A DNA stretch of 64,000 nt from Methylophilus rhizosphaerae (GTDB lineage: Bacteria; Pseudomonadota; Gammaproteobacteria; Burkholderiales; Methylophilaceae), in contig NZ_FNFX01000004.1 in assembly GCF_900100975.1 (NCBI RefSeq), positions 186,001 through 250,000 of the forward strand, given 5' to 3'. Numbering within the stretch: position 1 is the stretch's first letter; each line of letters begins with the position of its first letter. The notes under the pieces were generated by a model. The model was given only the letters and a program-made list of their open reading frames with translations. It was not told where the DNA came from and did no database searches. The position numbers and the translations under genes are program-made. This document shows, piece by piece, positions 8,799-17,741 of this stretch.

Positions 8799-9988
8799 GG
8801 CAGGCCCAGCCGCTCAAGACTGTCATTGCTGGAGATCGTCAGTGCATTGATGTCTGGCACTTGCAATGCTTGCAGCGTGGCGGCTTCCAGGTAAGCGGTC
8901 AATGCGCTTTTATGGATAGCCGTTTCCCGCCATTGCCCAGGTAATTTTTCTCCAGCCATCACCAGTAGCACTTGCGTTGGTGATGGCTGGTAGAACACCT
9001 GCTCACGCCAGCCGTTCTGCTGGAACCAGTGATGCCTGGCATCTCCATCCAGCATATGCTGTTCCGCTAGCGGCCAATGTGCCGATACATCCAGAGGTAA
9101 CCGTCCCAAACCGGCAACAGAAGCCGGCAAACACTGGCCGCCGTTCAGGGATTGGGAGCCCAGGCAACTGTCATCGGTCACCGCCGCTGCGGCAGGCAAA
9201 GCGGGGCAGGGGCTAGCCGTACAGCGTATCACGCGTTTCAATTCGGCCAGCACCTGTTGCTGCATCTGCCTGTGCATCATGGTGGCCGTCACTGGCCATA
9301 CCACATCATTAAACTGCCCGGAAGGCGCCGCCATGACGAAGCCGCTGGCCGAGTTTTCCAATGGATTGGCATTGTCACTGAGTCCATCACTATCAAGATA
9401 ATGTTTGGCTACCGTTACACCTGCATCATTGCGTTGTTGCTGCCAGCCATCTACACGCAGCAACGGTTGCATAGGGGCAATAATCACGGCAACGACACCA
9501 TTGCCCTGGCTGGCATCCCAGGTCATCCCTTCTGTAGAGGTGACACTCCAGGTTCCGGGCGTATCCATATTGAGTGGCAACAAGCGCGGATTGTTTTTAT
9601 ACCGCTCGGAAACGGCATACCACAAGCGTTCTCCGCTACCATCGCGCAGGTCACCAATACCCAGCGTTTTCCATGGCAGCCGCCCCAGCCGGGATGATGC
9701 ACTGCAGCTGGATTCCGCCTCCCCGTCGTTATTGCGGTCCGGGCAGGGTAAATCTCCCGGTCGCGGGCAATTCATGTCACATTGTGTGGTTCCCAATGGC
9801 TGATTGGCGTAGGCCAGCAGCGCCTGCTGTGCCAGCGCAAGCGAGGCCAGTGTTTTTTGCATGGCTGATTGCCTGGAATAATGCAACGATGCAGAGAACA
9901 CCAGTCCACCCAGCCCCATCAGCAACAGTAAAATCACCCACACGATGATACCGTGCTGACCACTCGCCAGATATAGATGTTTGCTCAT
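8795..9988 (-). CDS. Large pilin-associated membrane protein with LPCPD module
   Basis: A 397-residue protein with one N-terminal membrane segment (HGIIVWVILLLLMGLGGLVF, residues 12-31) that resembles a PilX-type N-terminus but lacks the glutamate-5 of a normal pilin. The soluble part shares a module with the downstream pilin: LASLALAQQALLAYA (48-62), LPCPD (80-84), a cysteine pair region and LPWKTLG (104-110). It contains an even number of cysteines (about eight), suggesting disulfides in the periplasm or on a fibre tip. It overlaps both neighbours by 4 bp. It may act as a tip pseudopilin or adhesin of this system; that is inference. Confidence 0.65.
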   Translation of the reverse strand: MSKHLYLASGQHGIIVWVILLLLMGLGGLVFSASLHYSRQSAMQKTLASLALAQQALLAYANQPLGTTQCDMNCPRPGDLPCPDRNNDGEAESSCSASSRLGRLPWKTLGIGDLRDGSGERLWYAVSERYKNNPRLLPLNMDTPGTWSVTSTEGMTWDASQGNGVVAVIIAPMQPLLRVDGWQQQRNDAGVTVAKHYLDSDGLSDNANPLENSASGFVMAAPSGQFNDVVWPVTATMMHRQMQQQVLAELKRVIRCTASPCPALPAAAAVTDDSCLGSQSLNGGQCLPASVAGLGRLPLDVSAHWPLAEQHMLDGDARHHWFQQNGWREQVFYQPSPTQVLLVMAGEKLPGQWRETAIHKSALTAYLEAATLQALQVPDINALTISSNDSLERLGLP

Positions 9989-10596
9989 GCCGGCTGATTG
10001 GGTATCAAATTGGGAAAGTCAAACCAATACAGCTCGCACGCCGCCATAATGGCCTCTGCCGTATCTGTCACCGACCAGTGACAGTCTCGTACCAGCATCC
10101 TGCCGGCATAAGATCGTTGTAGCTGTTGCAGCCAATCCAGGACATCAGCCTCGTTGGTCACCGACCAGCGTAATGTCACGGGGGTTACTGTCATCTCCAG
10201 CCCAGCCGGTATATCCCTTGGCCAGAACTGGGCGCATTGCTGGCCTGCACATGTAACGAAAGGCTGAATTTCATATTGCATGTGCGGCAAATGCCATTGC
10301 TGCTGCAAGGCATTCCAGGTGCCTATCCATTGCCCGGGATGAGCTGGCTGAACCATGCCTTGATCTTGCCAGCGCAGATGATGGGATTGGTAAACCGCCA
10401 CGTCCTGCTGGTAATGTGCATACTGTGAAGCTTTTTGTTGCAGCAACACCAGTTGCTGCGCCAGTTGGATGCGCAGGTCATTTATCCCAGCCTGCCTGGA
10501 AAAATAAGAACCCAGCACCGCCAGCCCAAGCATACTTACCAGCGCCCATATTGCCAGGTAACCGCGCAAGGCCAGCCAGTAGTCGCGAGGCATCAT
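9985..10596 (-). CDS. PilO/MshJ-like inner-membrane biogenesis protein
   Basis: A 203-residue bitopic protein. A short cytoplasmic N-terminus precedes a membrane helix (LAIWALVSMLGLAVLGSYF, about 14-32), then a coiled coil (LRIQLAQQLVLLQQKASQYAHY) and a ferredoxin-like periplasmic domain, the layout of PilO, GspM and MshJ. Direct similarity is weak, so the call leans on position: it lies between the PilM/PilN-like gene and the pilin-like genes, with 4-bp overlaps at both ends. It would form the alignment subcomplex linking the platform to the secretin. Confidence 0.6.
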   Translation of the reverse strand: MMPRDYWLALRGYLAIWALVSMLGLAVLGSYFSRQAGINDLRIQLAQQLVLLQQKASQYAHYQQDVAVYQSHHLRWQDQGMVQPAHPGQWIGTWNALQQQWHLPHMQYEIQPFVTCAGQQCAQFWPRDIPAGLEMTVTPVTLRWSVTNEADVLDWLQQLQRSYAGRMLVRDCHWSVTDTAEAIMAACELYWFDFPNLIPNQPA

Positions 10597-12074
10597 GTTG
10601 CATTCCCGCGCTGGTGCAACCGTATTTCAAGTTGCTGCTGGTCAGCAATTTCCCGCATGGGACGCGTATCTCCACGCAATACCGGCTTGTCAGCGGTGCT
10701 TGATGCACTTGTTTCGATCAGTCCGGATATGTCCGGATGCAAACGTAATCTTTCCAGCAATTCTCGCCAGTCCTGGCTGGCACTTACAGGCGCATGGCTC
10801 CCCTCTCTGGCAAACGTGAGTGAAACCTGCTCTGACCAATGACGATCTGCCTGCCCGTTCCTGCCGGTAGCCGGTTCATATTGCCAGGCCAGCTTCTGCA
10901 ATTGCCAACTGTCCAGCTCCGGCATGGTCTGCTGTAATATCTGCAATAACCGGTCAGGCAACCGCACGGATGCCTCAAGTGCCTGGATCGCCAGGACCTG
11001 CGCGTGCAACTGCGGCAATGCGGCTTCGCTGACCTCAAGGACAGGCATCGCCGCCTGCCAGCGCAGTACGCTTGCTTGTGCGGCTTGAACATCCAGCTGC
11101 GCATGCTGTAACTGTCGATGGGCACTCCAGGCAGCCATGGCAAACAAACAGGTCATCACCGCACAGGCGTTACGGATCATGCGTTTTGCCCGTGCAATAC
11201 GGTCACGCATTAAAACTTCAACTGGCGCAAAGTTTGGCAACTGGCGGGTATTGAGGATGACTTGCACAGCCGCCCAGTCCATAACGCCAAGAGATTCCGG
11301 GATCTCTTCATCAGGGTGCCGAGCCAGATCCTTATAAGCAATACTTGCTGGCTGAATTGCCGGTGGCCAGGGTTGTTGTGCCAAGTCATCCATGGAGTCC
11401 TCGCCACTTAAATACAGCAAATGTAATGACTCACTCTCTTGTAACCAATGCTGGCTCATTAAGTAAAAACGTGTCTGGATCACTTCATCCGCAATACGTG
11501 CGGCAAGGGAGGCTGCTGCCGGTAGTACCAGCAACCGGCTAAAAAGCAGCCTGGCCTGATACAGATAACAGAGGCGGACCTGCTGTTTATCCACCCAAAC
11601 ACAAAGACAGTGCGTTTTACCTGGTAGCCAGCAAGGTAGGCAAAGCGACTGGGTATAAATACCCTGCACCCGCATTCCTTGCTGCTGCAATCCCTGCAAC
11701 CAGCGCTGCAAAGTCGGGTAATGCATTGCAGAAAACAGGTAGCGATCTTCCCGGCGTACCCCTTGCACCCTGTCTATGTAATGTACGGTATGCAGCGCCT
11801 GTGCCAAGGGCCAGGCAGCCAGCCTGCGCTCAAGCAGCTGCTTTCTGGCTGCCCCGCGAACAGGTGGCAGCACTTCGACATGGTAGTGCTCATCGGTGAT
11901 ATCGGCCAGGAAAGCCACCGTCGCTGCCGGAAACTGTGTTATCCAGTGCAATAACGGTAACTGATTCTCCTCGCTGGCAGTAAATGTTCGCCCTTCCAGG
12001 TACTGCGCCCCTGAAAAACGCAGTACCTGCCATTGCGCAACACTGATCAGGACAATCAACCGTTGCTGGGCCAT
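10593..12074 (-). CDS. PilM-PilN-like fusion (MshI-type) biogenesis protein
   Basis: A 493-residue protein. The first ~290 residues look like a divergent PilM/GspL actin-like cytoplasmic domain; a membrane helix follows at about 305-322 (NACAVMTCLFAMAAWSA), then a coiled coil and a PilN-like periplasmic part. This is the arrangement of MshI/GspL, where PilM and PilN functions sit on one chain. In the same window the true pilM and pilN genes are separate. It overlaps the downstream PilO-like gene by 4 bp and follows the platform gene by 3 bp. Confidence 0.6.
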   Translation of the reverse strand: MAQQRLIVLISVAQWQVLRFSGAQYLEGRTFTASEENQLPLLHWITQFPAATVAFLADITDEHYHVEVLPPVRGAARKQLLERRLAAWPLAQALHTVHYIDRVQGVRREDRYLFSAMHYPTLQRWLQGLQQQGMRVQGIYTQSLCLPCWLPGKTHCLCVWVDKQQVRLCYLYQARLLFSRLLVLPAAASLAARIADEVIQTRFYLMSQHWLQESESLHLLYLSGEDSMDDLAQQPWPPAIQPASIAYKDLARHPDEEIPESLGVMDWAAVQVILNTRQLPNFAPVEVLMRDRIARAKRMIRNACAVMTCLFAMAAWSAHRQLQHAQLDVQAAQASVLRWQAAMPVLEVSEAALPQLHAQVLAIQALEASVRLPDRLLQILQQTMPELDSWQLQKLAWQYEPATGRNGQADRHWSEQVSLTFAREGSHAPVSASQDWRELLERLRLHPDISGLIETSASSTADKPVLRGDTRPMREIADQQQLEIRLHQRGNAT

Positions 12075-12077
12075 GGC

Positions 12078-13277
12078 TCAATACCGCAGGGTCGAAAAAC
12101 TGTCATAGACGGGCAGTATCACGGCGGCCATCAAAAACAATAGCATCAGGCCCAGTACCATGGTCAACACAGGCTCCAGCAAGCGCAGCAGCCATTGCGT
12201 TTGCGCCTGCACCTCACGGTCATAGAAAGAGGCCAATTGGGACAATACCTTGTCCAGCGCACCTGTCGCCTCGCCTATACGCACCATGCGCACCATCAGC
12301 GGAGGAAAGCGGCCAGTGGCGGTAAAACTGGCAGACAAGCTTTCCCCGGCCTGTACACGCTCATGCACTTGCGCCAATACCTTTGCCATCAACCGGTTAT
12401 GCAATAATGGCTGGCACCATACCAGCGCCTGTAACAAGGGAATACCGGTTTGGTACATGAGCCCCAGGAAACGGCATAACCTGGCCAACACTAGTTGCCG
12501 CAGCAGATGTCCAATCACCGGCATTTGCAGTAACACGCGATCCCAGGTGAAGGCACAGGCAGTCGAGTACTTAATCGCCAACCGTACACCCGCCACCAGC
12601 AACATGAGAAAAATGACCAGCAGGCCACCATAAGCCATCGCCCAATCCGATAACCACAGTAATAAGCTGGTTGACCATGGCAATGCCTGGCCCAGGCTGT
12701 TGAGAAAACCCACCATTTGTGGCACCAGGAAAGTCAGCATCACCCCTGCAGCCACGCAGACCATGAGGCATAACAACGCAGGATAGGCGAGTCCCCGCCG
12801 GGTTTGCGCGACCAGGTCAGCTTGCCATTGCAGTGTCCGTGCGAGGTGCCCGAAGACTTCAGGTAATTGCCCTGTCTGTTCGCCAGCTGCGACCAGATGG
12901 CAGATAAGCGGTGGGAAAACCCGGGGCTGGGCCTGCAATGCCTGCGAAAGTAATTGTCCCCCTTGCAGTGCCTGCTGCAATGCCCCCAGCGCGTCTGCCA
13001 TGCGTGGCTGTCCGCCCTGGGCAGCCAATTCCTCCAGAGTCTGCAGCAATGGCACGCCAGCCTGTAGCAGCTGTTCCATCTGCACGCAGAACAAAATCAG
13101 TGTCTGTGCCGTCACGCGTGCTTGCAGTGCGAAAGGAGCCGCTCCTGTTTTGGCAGTCAGCAGCTCAAGCCCCGACTGATGCAAACGGGCTATCAATGCC
13201 TGTTCATTCGCGGCATGCAATATGCCACGCTGCTGGCGGCCATAGGGATCAATTGCCGTGTACCGATAGCTGGTCAT
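12078..13277 (-). CDS. GspF/PilC/MshG-type platform protein
   Basis: A 399-residue polytopic inner-membrane protein. It starts with the family opening YRYTAIDPYGRQQRGIL and has two GspF repeats: the first with QMEQLLQAGVPLLQTLEELA (about 66-85), the second with LGLMYQTGIPLLQALVW (about 272-288). Membrane segments lie at about 168-190, 218-240 and 370-392. It anchors the assembly ATPase and the growing pseudopilus in type II secretion and type IV pilus systems. The start overlaps the ATPase stop by 4 bp, so the two are coupled. Confidence 0.87.
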   Translation of the reverse strand: MTSYRYTAIDPYGRQQRGILHAANEQALIARLHQSGLELLTAKTGAAPFALQARVTAQTLILFCVQMEQLLQAGVPLLQTLEELAAQGGQPRMADALGALQQALQGGQLLSQALQAQPRVFPPLICHLVAAGEQTGQLPEVFGHLARTLQWQADLVAQTRRGLAYPALLCLMVCVAAGVMLTFLVPQMVGFLNSLGQALPWSTSLLLWLSDWAMAYGGLLVIFLMLLVAGVRLAIKYSTACAFTWDRVLLQMPVIGHLLRQLVLARLCRFLGLMYQTGIPLLQALVWCQPLLHNRLMAKVLAQVHERVQAGESLSASFTATGRFPPLMVRMVRIGEATGALDKVLSQLASFYDREVQAQTQWLLRLLEPVLTMVLGLMLLFLMAAVILPVYDSFSTLRY

Positions 13278-14992
13278 GACGCCACTCCTGCAGCATAAGC
13301 ACTGAGATCGACAACCCGGCGCAACTCCTGCAAGCTGGTTTCTCCTGAGCAGACACGTTGTAACCCTTCTTCTGCCAGGGTGGTATAGCCGTATGCCCGT
13401 GCCTGCTGCTGCAACGCCAGCGTGGTCGGATTTTGTGCCAGCATCGCATCGAGTTCAGGCTGCATCACCAGGATTTCCATAATCACCAGCCGACCACGAT
13501 AACCACTCATGCGGCATTGCCTGCACCCACCGGCCTGATAGAGCTGAATGGATCCAGCCGGCCCCGAAACCGGTAGTGATTCCAGGAGTGCCTGTATTTC
13601 CATATCCGGCAGTACCGGTACTTTGCAATGCGGGCATAACCGCCGTAACAGGCGCTGTGCAATCACGCCCACCAGGCTGCCTCTCATCACTTGCCGGCTG
13701 ACACCTAAATCCTCCAGTCGTGCAAATGCAGCAATCGCATTGTTGGTATGCAGCGTGGTCATCACCAGGTGGCCGGTCATGGCCGCGCGCATGGCCATGG
13801 CGGCAGTGGGTTCATCACGCACTTCACCCACCAGGATAATGTCAGGGTCCTGCCGCAAGATGGCGCGGATGCCGCTGACAAAATCTACTTTGTTTGCTTC
13901 ATTGACCGAGGTCTGGCGCATCAGCATATAGGGATATTCCACCGGGTCTTCCAGTGTCATGATGTTCACATGCTGATGATTGAGATGACCAAGCAGGGAG
14001 TAAAGCGTGGTTGTTTTGCCACTACCGGTGGGGCCGGTTAATACCAGCAATCCTTCCGGTTTTTCCAGCAGGGTTTGCAGTAATTGCAACTGCGGTTGAC
14101 GCAGGCCCATGGCATCCAGGGCAATAATCGCTTTATCCCTGTCCAGCACACGCAACACGATGTTTTCACCATGCAGCGTAGGATGGCTGGACACCCTGAA
14201 ATCAATCTGGCTGCCACATAAAAACAGGTTGACCCGCCCATCCTGGGGGATCCGTTGCTCGGCAATATCCATCCCGGCCAGAATCTTGAGGCGCACGCAC
14301 ATGGCTGGCCAGTAACGATCATGCAGGCAGCGGATCTGCCACAAGACACCGTCAATGCGGTAACGGATGCGGAGAAAGGCCTGCTCTGGTTCAAAATGGA
14401 TATCAGAAGCACCTTGCTTGACCGCATCAACCAGTATCGCATTCACCAGCCGGATCACCGGCCGTGTATCCTGCCGGGAAGCACTGGCTGCCTGTGGCAA
14501 CGATGCCTGTTCGATTTCATGCAAAATTTCGTCCAGCGACAAATTGTGGCCGTAGAATTTGTCCAGTGCCTGTTCAATATGTGCTTCGGTGGCCAATACC
14601 GGTTTGAGCTGTGTCGAGCTGCCCAATAAATAACGTAACTGGTCGAGCACCGTGACACGGTTCATGTCAGCCATCGCCACCCGCATCACCTGTTTGTCAG
14701 GTGATATATCCAGGGGAATTAAACGGTGCTGTTTGGCAAACGCTTCCGGCACCATGGCCAATACTTCGTGATCAGGAATCACCTGCCGCAAGTCAATACT
14801 CTCGTGCGCATGATGCTGCGCCAGTATATCCCTCACCATGGCATCCGTGACAAAGTGCAACCGGACCAGTTGCTGCCCAAGAGACAAACCACTTTCGCGC
14901 TGTTCAATCATGGCGATATCCAGCTGATCAGCCGTAATCATGCCTTTGGCCAGCATCCACTCTCCCAGTTGAAGATTCTCGGCGCTCATCAA
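13274..14992 (-). CDS. GspE/PilB/MshE-type assembly ATPase
   Basis: A 572-residue hexameric secretion ATPase. The N-terminal MshEN-like domain (residues 6-60) has two copies of the LG...L...G...L....Q pattern: LGEWMLAKGMITADQLDIAMIEQ and LGQQLVRLHFVTDAMVRDILAQ. The Walker A is GPTGSGKTTT, the Asp box is MTLEDPVEYP, Walker B is DPDIILVGEVRD, and a tetracysteine zinc motif is split between CPHC and CRQC. It powers assembly of the fibre at the cytoplasmic face. MshEN domains can bind cyclic di-GMP, but the arginine that opens each repeat in known binders is Gln and Ser here, so binding is uncertain. No retraction ATPase gene is in the cluster. Confidence 0.9.
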   Translation of the reverse strand: MMSAENLQLGEWMLAKGMITADQLDIAMIEQRESGLSLGQQLVRLHFVTDAMVRDILAQHHAHESIDLRQVIPDHEVLAMVPEAFAKQHRLIPLDISPDKQVMRVAMADMNRVTVLDQLRYLLGSSTQLKPVLATEAHIEQALDKFYGHNLSLDEILHEIEQASLPQAASASRQDTRPVIRLVNAILVDAVKQGASDIHFEPEQAFLRIRYRIDGVLWQIRCLHDRYWPAMCVRLKILAGMDIAEQRIPQDGRVNLFLCGSQIDFRVSSHPTLHGENIVLRVLDRDKAIIALDAMGLRQPQLQLLQTLLEKPEGLLVLTGPTGSGKTTTLYSLLGHLNHQHVNIMTLEDPVEYPYMLMRQTSVNEANKVDFVSGIRAILRQDPDIILVGEVRDEPTAAMAMRAAMTGHLVMTTLHTNNAIAAFARLEDLGVSRQVMRGSLVGVIAQRLLRRLCPHCKVPVLPDMEIQALLESLPVSGPAGSIQLYQAGGCRQCRMSGYRGRLVIMEILVMQPELDAMLAQNPTTLALQQQARAYGYTTLAEEGLQRVCSGETSLQELRRVVDLSAYAAGVAS

Positions 14993-14997
14993 CTTTC

Positions 14998-15696
14998 TTA
15001 CTCCACTTCACTCAGTAGCAATGTTTCGTCGTGACAGGTGTAATCCGGAATGACCTGCCTGAGCCGCTCCAGATATGCCTGCTCACTATCAATGTCTCCC
15101 AGTTTTTTAGAGAGCAGCAGCATGCCTGCCAATGCTTCGACCCGATGGGGATCCTGCCCTAGAATATCCAGGAGCCATTGCCGGGCCAGCTCAAATTTCC
15201 CGGTTTGCAAATAGCGGTTTGCGTTAGCGAGTGCATGTAATGCCATCGTTTCAGCCATCGTCGAGGACTGCACTTCCAGCTGCCAGCGCGGTAAAGGCCT
15301 GACAGGAAGGTTGTCCGGTGCTGAGGTCCGCACCGGACGTTCACTCACGGCCACAAGCTGCAGGGGCTCAGCCGCTGGTGGGCTGGTCAAAACAAAAAGG
15401 CTGTCATTGTGAGCCTGTACTTGCTCCGTCACTGGCAACGGTAGTGGCAAGGAAGGAATCACTGCCAGCCGCTGCGGTGGCTGACTGGAGATAGGGGATG
15501 CCGGACTTACCGGCATGATGATTGGCTGCACAGCGACAAACGTCATGCCGGCAATGCCTGCCCACAACAGTACATGTAATCCTCTTTCTGTCTGCCACGC
15601 CAAGCGGTGCACCAGTGCGCCCTGGTATGCCGCCCGGTACGTCCGGCGGCGCTGGACGCGATTAGCAAACCTACGCATCACTGGCAAAAAATTCAT
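14998..15696 (-). CDS. TPR-containing bitopic protein, MshN-like
   Basis: A 232-residue protein. A basic N-terminus precedes a membrane helix (GLHVLLWAGIAGMTFVAVQP, about 39-58), then a Pro/Ser-rich linker and a helical C-terminus (ALANANRYLQTGKFELARQWLLDILGQDP, HRVEALAGMLLLSKKLGD) that reads as TPR repeats. This matches MshN, the protein encoded between the secretin and the ATPase in MSHA clusters. It is probably periplasmic and may link the secretin and inner-membrane parts. It overlaps the secretin gene by 4 bp. Confidence 0.6.
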   Translation of the reverse strand: MNFLPVMRRFANRVQRRRTYRAAYQGALVHRLAWQTERGLHVLLWAGIAGMTFVAVQPIIMPVSPASPISSQPPQRLAVIPSLPLPLPVTEQVQAHNDSLFVLTSPPAAEPLQLVAVSERPVRTSAPDNLPVRPLPRWQLEVQSSTMAETMALHALANANRYLQTGKFELARQWLLDILGQDPHRVEALAGMLLLSKKLGDIDSEQAYLERLRQVIPDYTCHDETLLLSEVE

Positions 15697-17612
15697 GATG
15701 GTTCACCCACGCCGATATCCACCTCATCCGCCGGCAATGATTCCGGCAACAAAGGCTGGAAAGGCTGCAAATCACCGGACTTGACGTCAGCCAGGCCAAT
15801 GACGGTTGGCCTTAAAAACACCACCAGTTCTGTTTTCTTCGCTGCCTGGTTCTTGCCGGTGAACGCATACCCGATGACAGGGATGCTTGCCAACCCCGGC
15901 ACCCTGTCCGTGAAGTCACGCTGGTCTTCCTGCATCAGCCCGCCCAGTATCGCCACATTACCGCTCGCGATATTCAGCACCGACTCCATTTCGCGCACCT
16001 GTATTTCCGGGATGCTGCTCACAATACGTGTACTACCACTGCCCAATTGGGGGTTAGGGTCTTCGATATATCTCAATACTTTGGAGACGGTTGGACGGAC
16101 ATTCAGATTGACCCTTTTCTGGCCATTGATTTGTGCGGTCACCGCCATTACCAGCCCTACCGGTACCGTATTGGCAGTGGTTGTCACCGCTTGCAGGTTG
16201 GCGCCATTAGTGCTGCTGCTTTGCGATATCTGCGACTGGATAGTGAAATATACCAGGTTATCGACCACCTTCAGAATCGCAGTCTGGTTATTCAGTACCA
16301 TCAATTTCGGGCTGGAAAGTACCCGCGTCTTGCCAAACTGCTCCAGCAGCGTAACACTGGCACTCAGGTTGCCCAGGTGGCTCAATGGGTTGAAATACCC
16401 GAACATCATGGCCACGCTGCCATTATTCTGGCCCAGTGCGTTTTTGCTGTTATTGCTTTCCCAGCGCCCGCTACTGGCGTTGAAGTGGGCGGCCTCATTG
16501 CCCAGGGACTGGGCAAATGTCCAGCCGCGCTGCTGGGCGGCATTCGACAAGCGGCTCCAGTCTATGCCCATCTGGAAGCTCTTGCTTAACTCGACTTCCA
16601 CAATCGTTGCTTCAATCAGCACTTGCCTGGCCGCGACCTGCATGACGGACTCCAGGTAAGCCTTGATCTGCGCATGCTGGCTTTGCGACGCCCGTATGGT
16701 TAGAATCCCTGCTTCAGGATTGGCAATCAGACGTGAAGCCCGCCAGCGCATCTGTGCCTGTTGCACTTTTTCCGGCTTCACTATTAAATCCGGGGGAGGC
16801 GTGTTTTTAGCTTCGGCACTCTGCAAAGAGGTATCAGGCGCAGTTAGCTGGCCAGATGGCAAGCCGGTGGTGTCTGCAGAGGATGGCAGGCTGTCCATGA
16901 TTTCGTCACGCGCACGCATGGCTTTATCGGTTTCTTCCAGCAACAGCTGCAGGTTCTGCACCACACTTTCCCACAGATGGTAACGTGATTGCGTAGCAAC
17001 GGCCGTCCTGGAACTGTTGCTATTGCCTCCAGACATTGCAGGTTGCGCTACGCTGCCAATATGGTTTTGGCCAGCGCCGGCTGCAGCCATGCCGGTACTG
17101 TTGATTTCACTGGCAACGCCAATAAAGCCGCTGGTATCGCGGCTCATATTGACGTAGTTCAACCGGTAACTGCGGATGACCGGCATATCCGGCGCAATCA
17201 GCCACACACCGTTGCGCCATTCGTAATACATATCCACCTGTTTTGCGAGGCGGGCCAGAATGGCAGGGACAGACTGCTGGATGGCATGCACAGAGACGTT
17301 TCCCCTTAATGCCGGATGAATGTCCATATTCAGCTGGCTTTCCCTGGCCAAGGCTTGCAATACCTCTTGCACCGGCGCATCCTGCACCATGAGGTTTACC
17401 AATAAAGTAGGCGCAGCAGACTTTAAAGGAGGGCTTAATACGGCGGCGACTTCAACGTCAGAGGTTTCCACTTCCGGATAAGGTGACGCTGGCACCACTG
17501 CTGGTTTGAGTACCGGCAGGTGGAGGGCGGAATGGCGGGCTTCATCTTCAACCGCCGGCCTGAAACAGGCGGTCAGCCATACGCATGCGAACAGCATGGC
17601 AACGAATCGCAT
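15693..17612 (-). CDS. MshL-type outer-membrane secretin (lipoprotein)
   Basis: A 639-residue secretin. The signal sequence ends in a lipobox (VWLTAC, Cys16), so it is a self-piloting lipoprotein. An STN-like domain follows (LMVQDAPVQEVLQALARESQLNMDIHP, about 72-98), then the MshL-type segment SYRLNYVNMSRDTSGFIGVAS, a variable Ser/Gly-rich loop, and the secretin core from about 330 with FGKTRVLSSPKLMVLNNQTA, VGLVMAVTAQING and the closing VPGLASIPVIGYAF. It forms the outer-membrane gate for the fibre. It is the first gene of the 9.5-kb operon, with a sigma-70-like promoter upstream. MshL rather than PilQ or GspD is favoured by size and the SYRLNYVNMSR segment. Confidence 0.85.
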   Translation of the reverse strand: MRFVAMLFACVWLTACFRPAVEDEARHSALHLPVLKPAVVPASPYPEVETSDVEVAAVLSPPLKSAAPTLLVNLMVQDAPVQEVLQALARESQLNMDIHPALRGNVSVHAIQQSVPAILARLAKQVDMYYEWRNGVWLIAPDMPVIRSYRLNYVNMSRDTSGFIGVASEINSTGMAAAGAGQNHIGSVAQPAMSGGNSNSSRTAVATQSRYHLWESVVQNLQLLLEETDKAMRARDEIMDSLPSSADTTGLPSGQLTAPDTSLQSAEAKNTPPPDLIVKPEKVQQAQMRWRASRLIANPEAGILTIRASQSQHAQIKAYLESVMQVAARQVLIEATIVEVELSKSFQMGIDWSRLSNAAQQRGWTFAQSLGNEAAHFNASSGRWESNNSKNALGQNNGSVAMMFGYFNPLSHLGNLSASVTLLEQFGKTRVLSSPKLMVLNNQTAILKVVDNLVYFTIQSQISQSSSTNGANLQAVTTTANTVPVGLVMAVTAQINGQKRVNLNVRPTVSKVLRYIEDPNPQLGSGSTRIVSSIPEIQVREMESVLNIASGNVAILGGLMQEDQRDFTDRVPGLASIPVIGYAFTGKNQAAKKTELVVFLRPTVIGLADVKSGDLQPFQPLLPESLPADEVDIGVGEPS

Positions 17613-17648
17613 CTATTCCCCCTGATAAAATTGTCTATTATTTACATA

Positions 17649-17677
17649 TATTAAATATAATTAACAGACAATGTCAA
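17649..17677 (-). promoter_or_regulatory. Sigma-70-like promoter of the MSHA-like operon
   Basis: On the minus strand TTGACA (17677-17672) is followed after 17 bases by TTAATA (17654-17649), in AT-rich DNA 37 bp before the secretin start. Confidence 0.6.
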
Positions 17678-17741
17678 ACAGGGAAAAGAAAGAAAAGGAA
17701 AAAACCCGTTGAAAGACGGCGGTAACAGAACCGCTAACAAC

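Noticed and set aside
17700-17740. Possible terminator after the diguanylate cyclase gene
   Set aside because: Only a 4-5 bp stem precedes the T-run; too weak to call.
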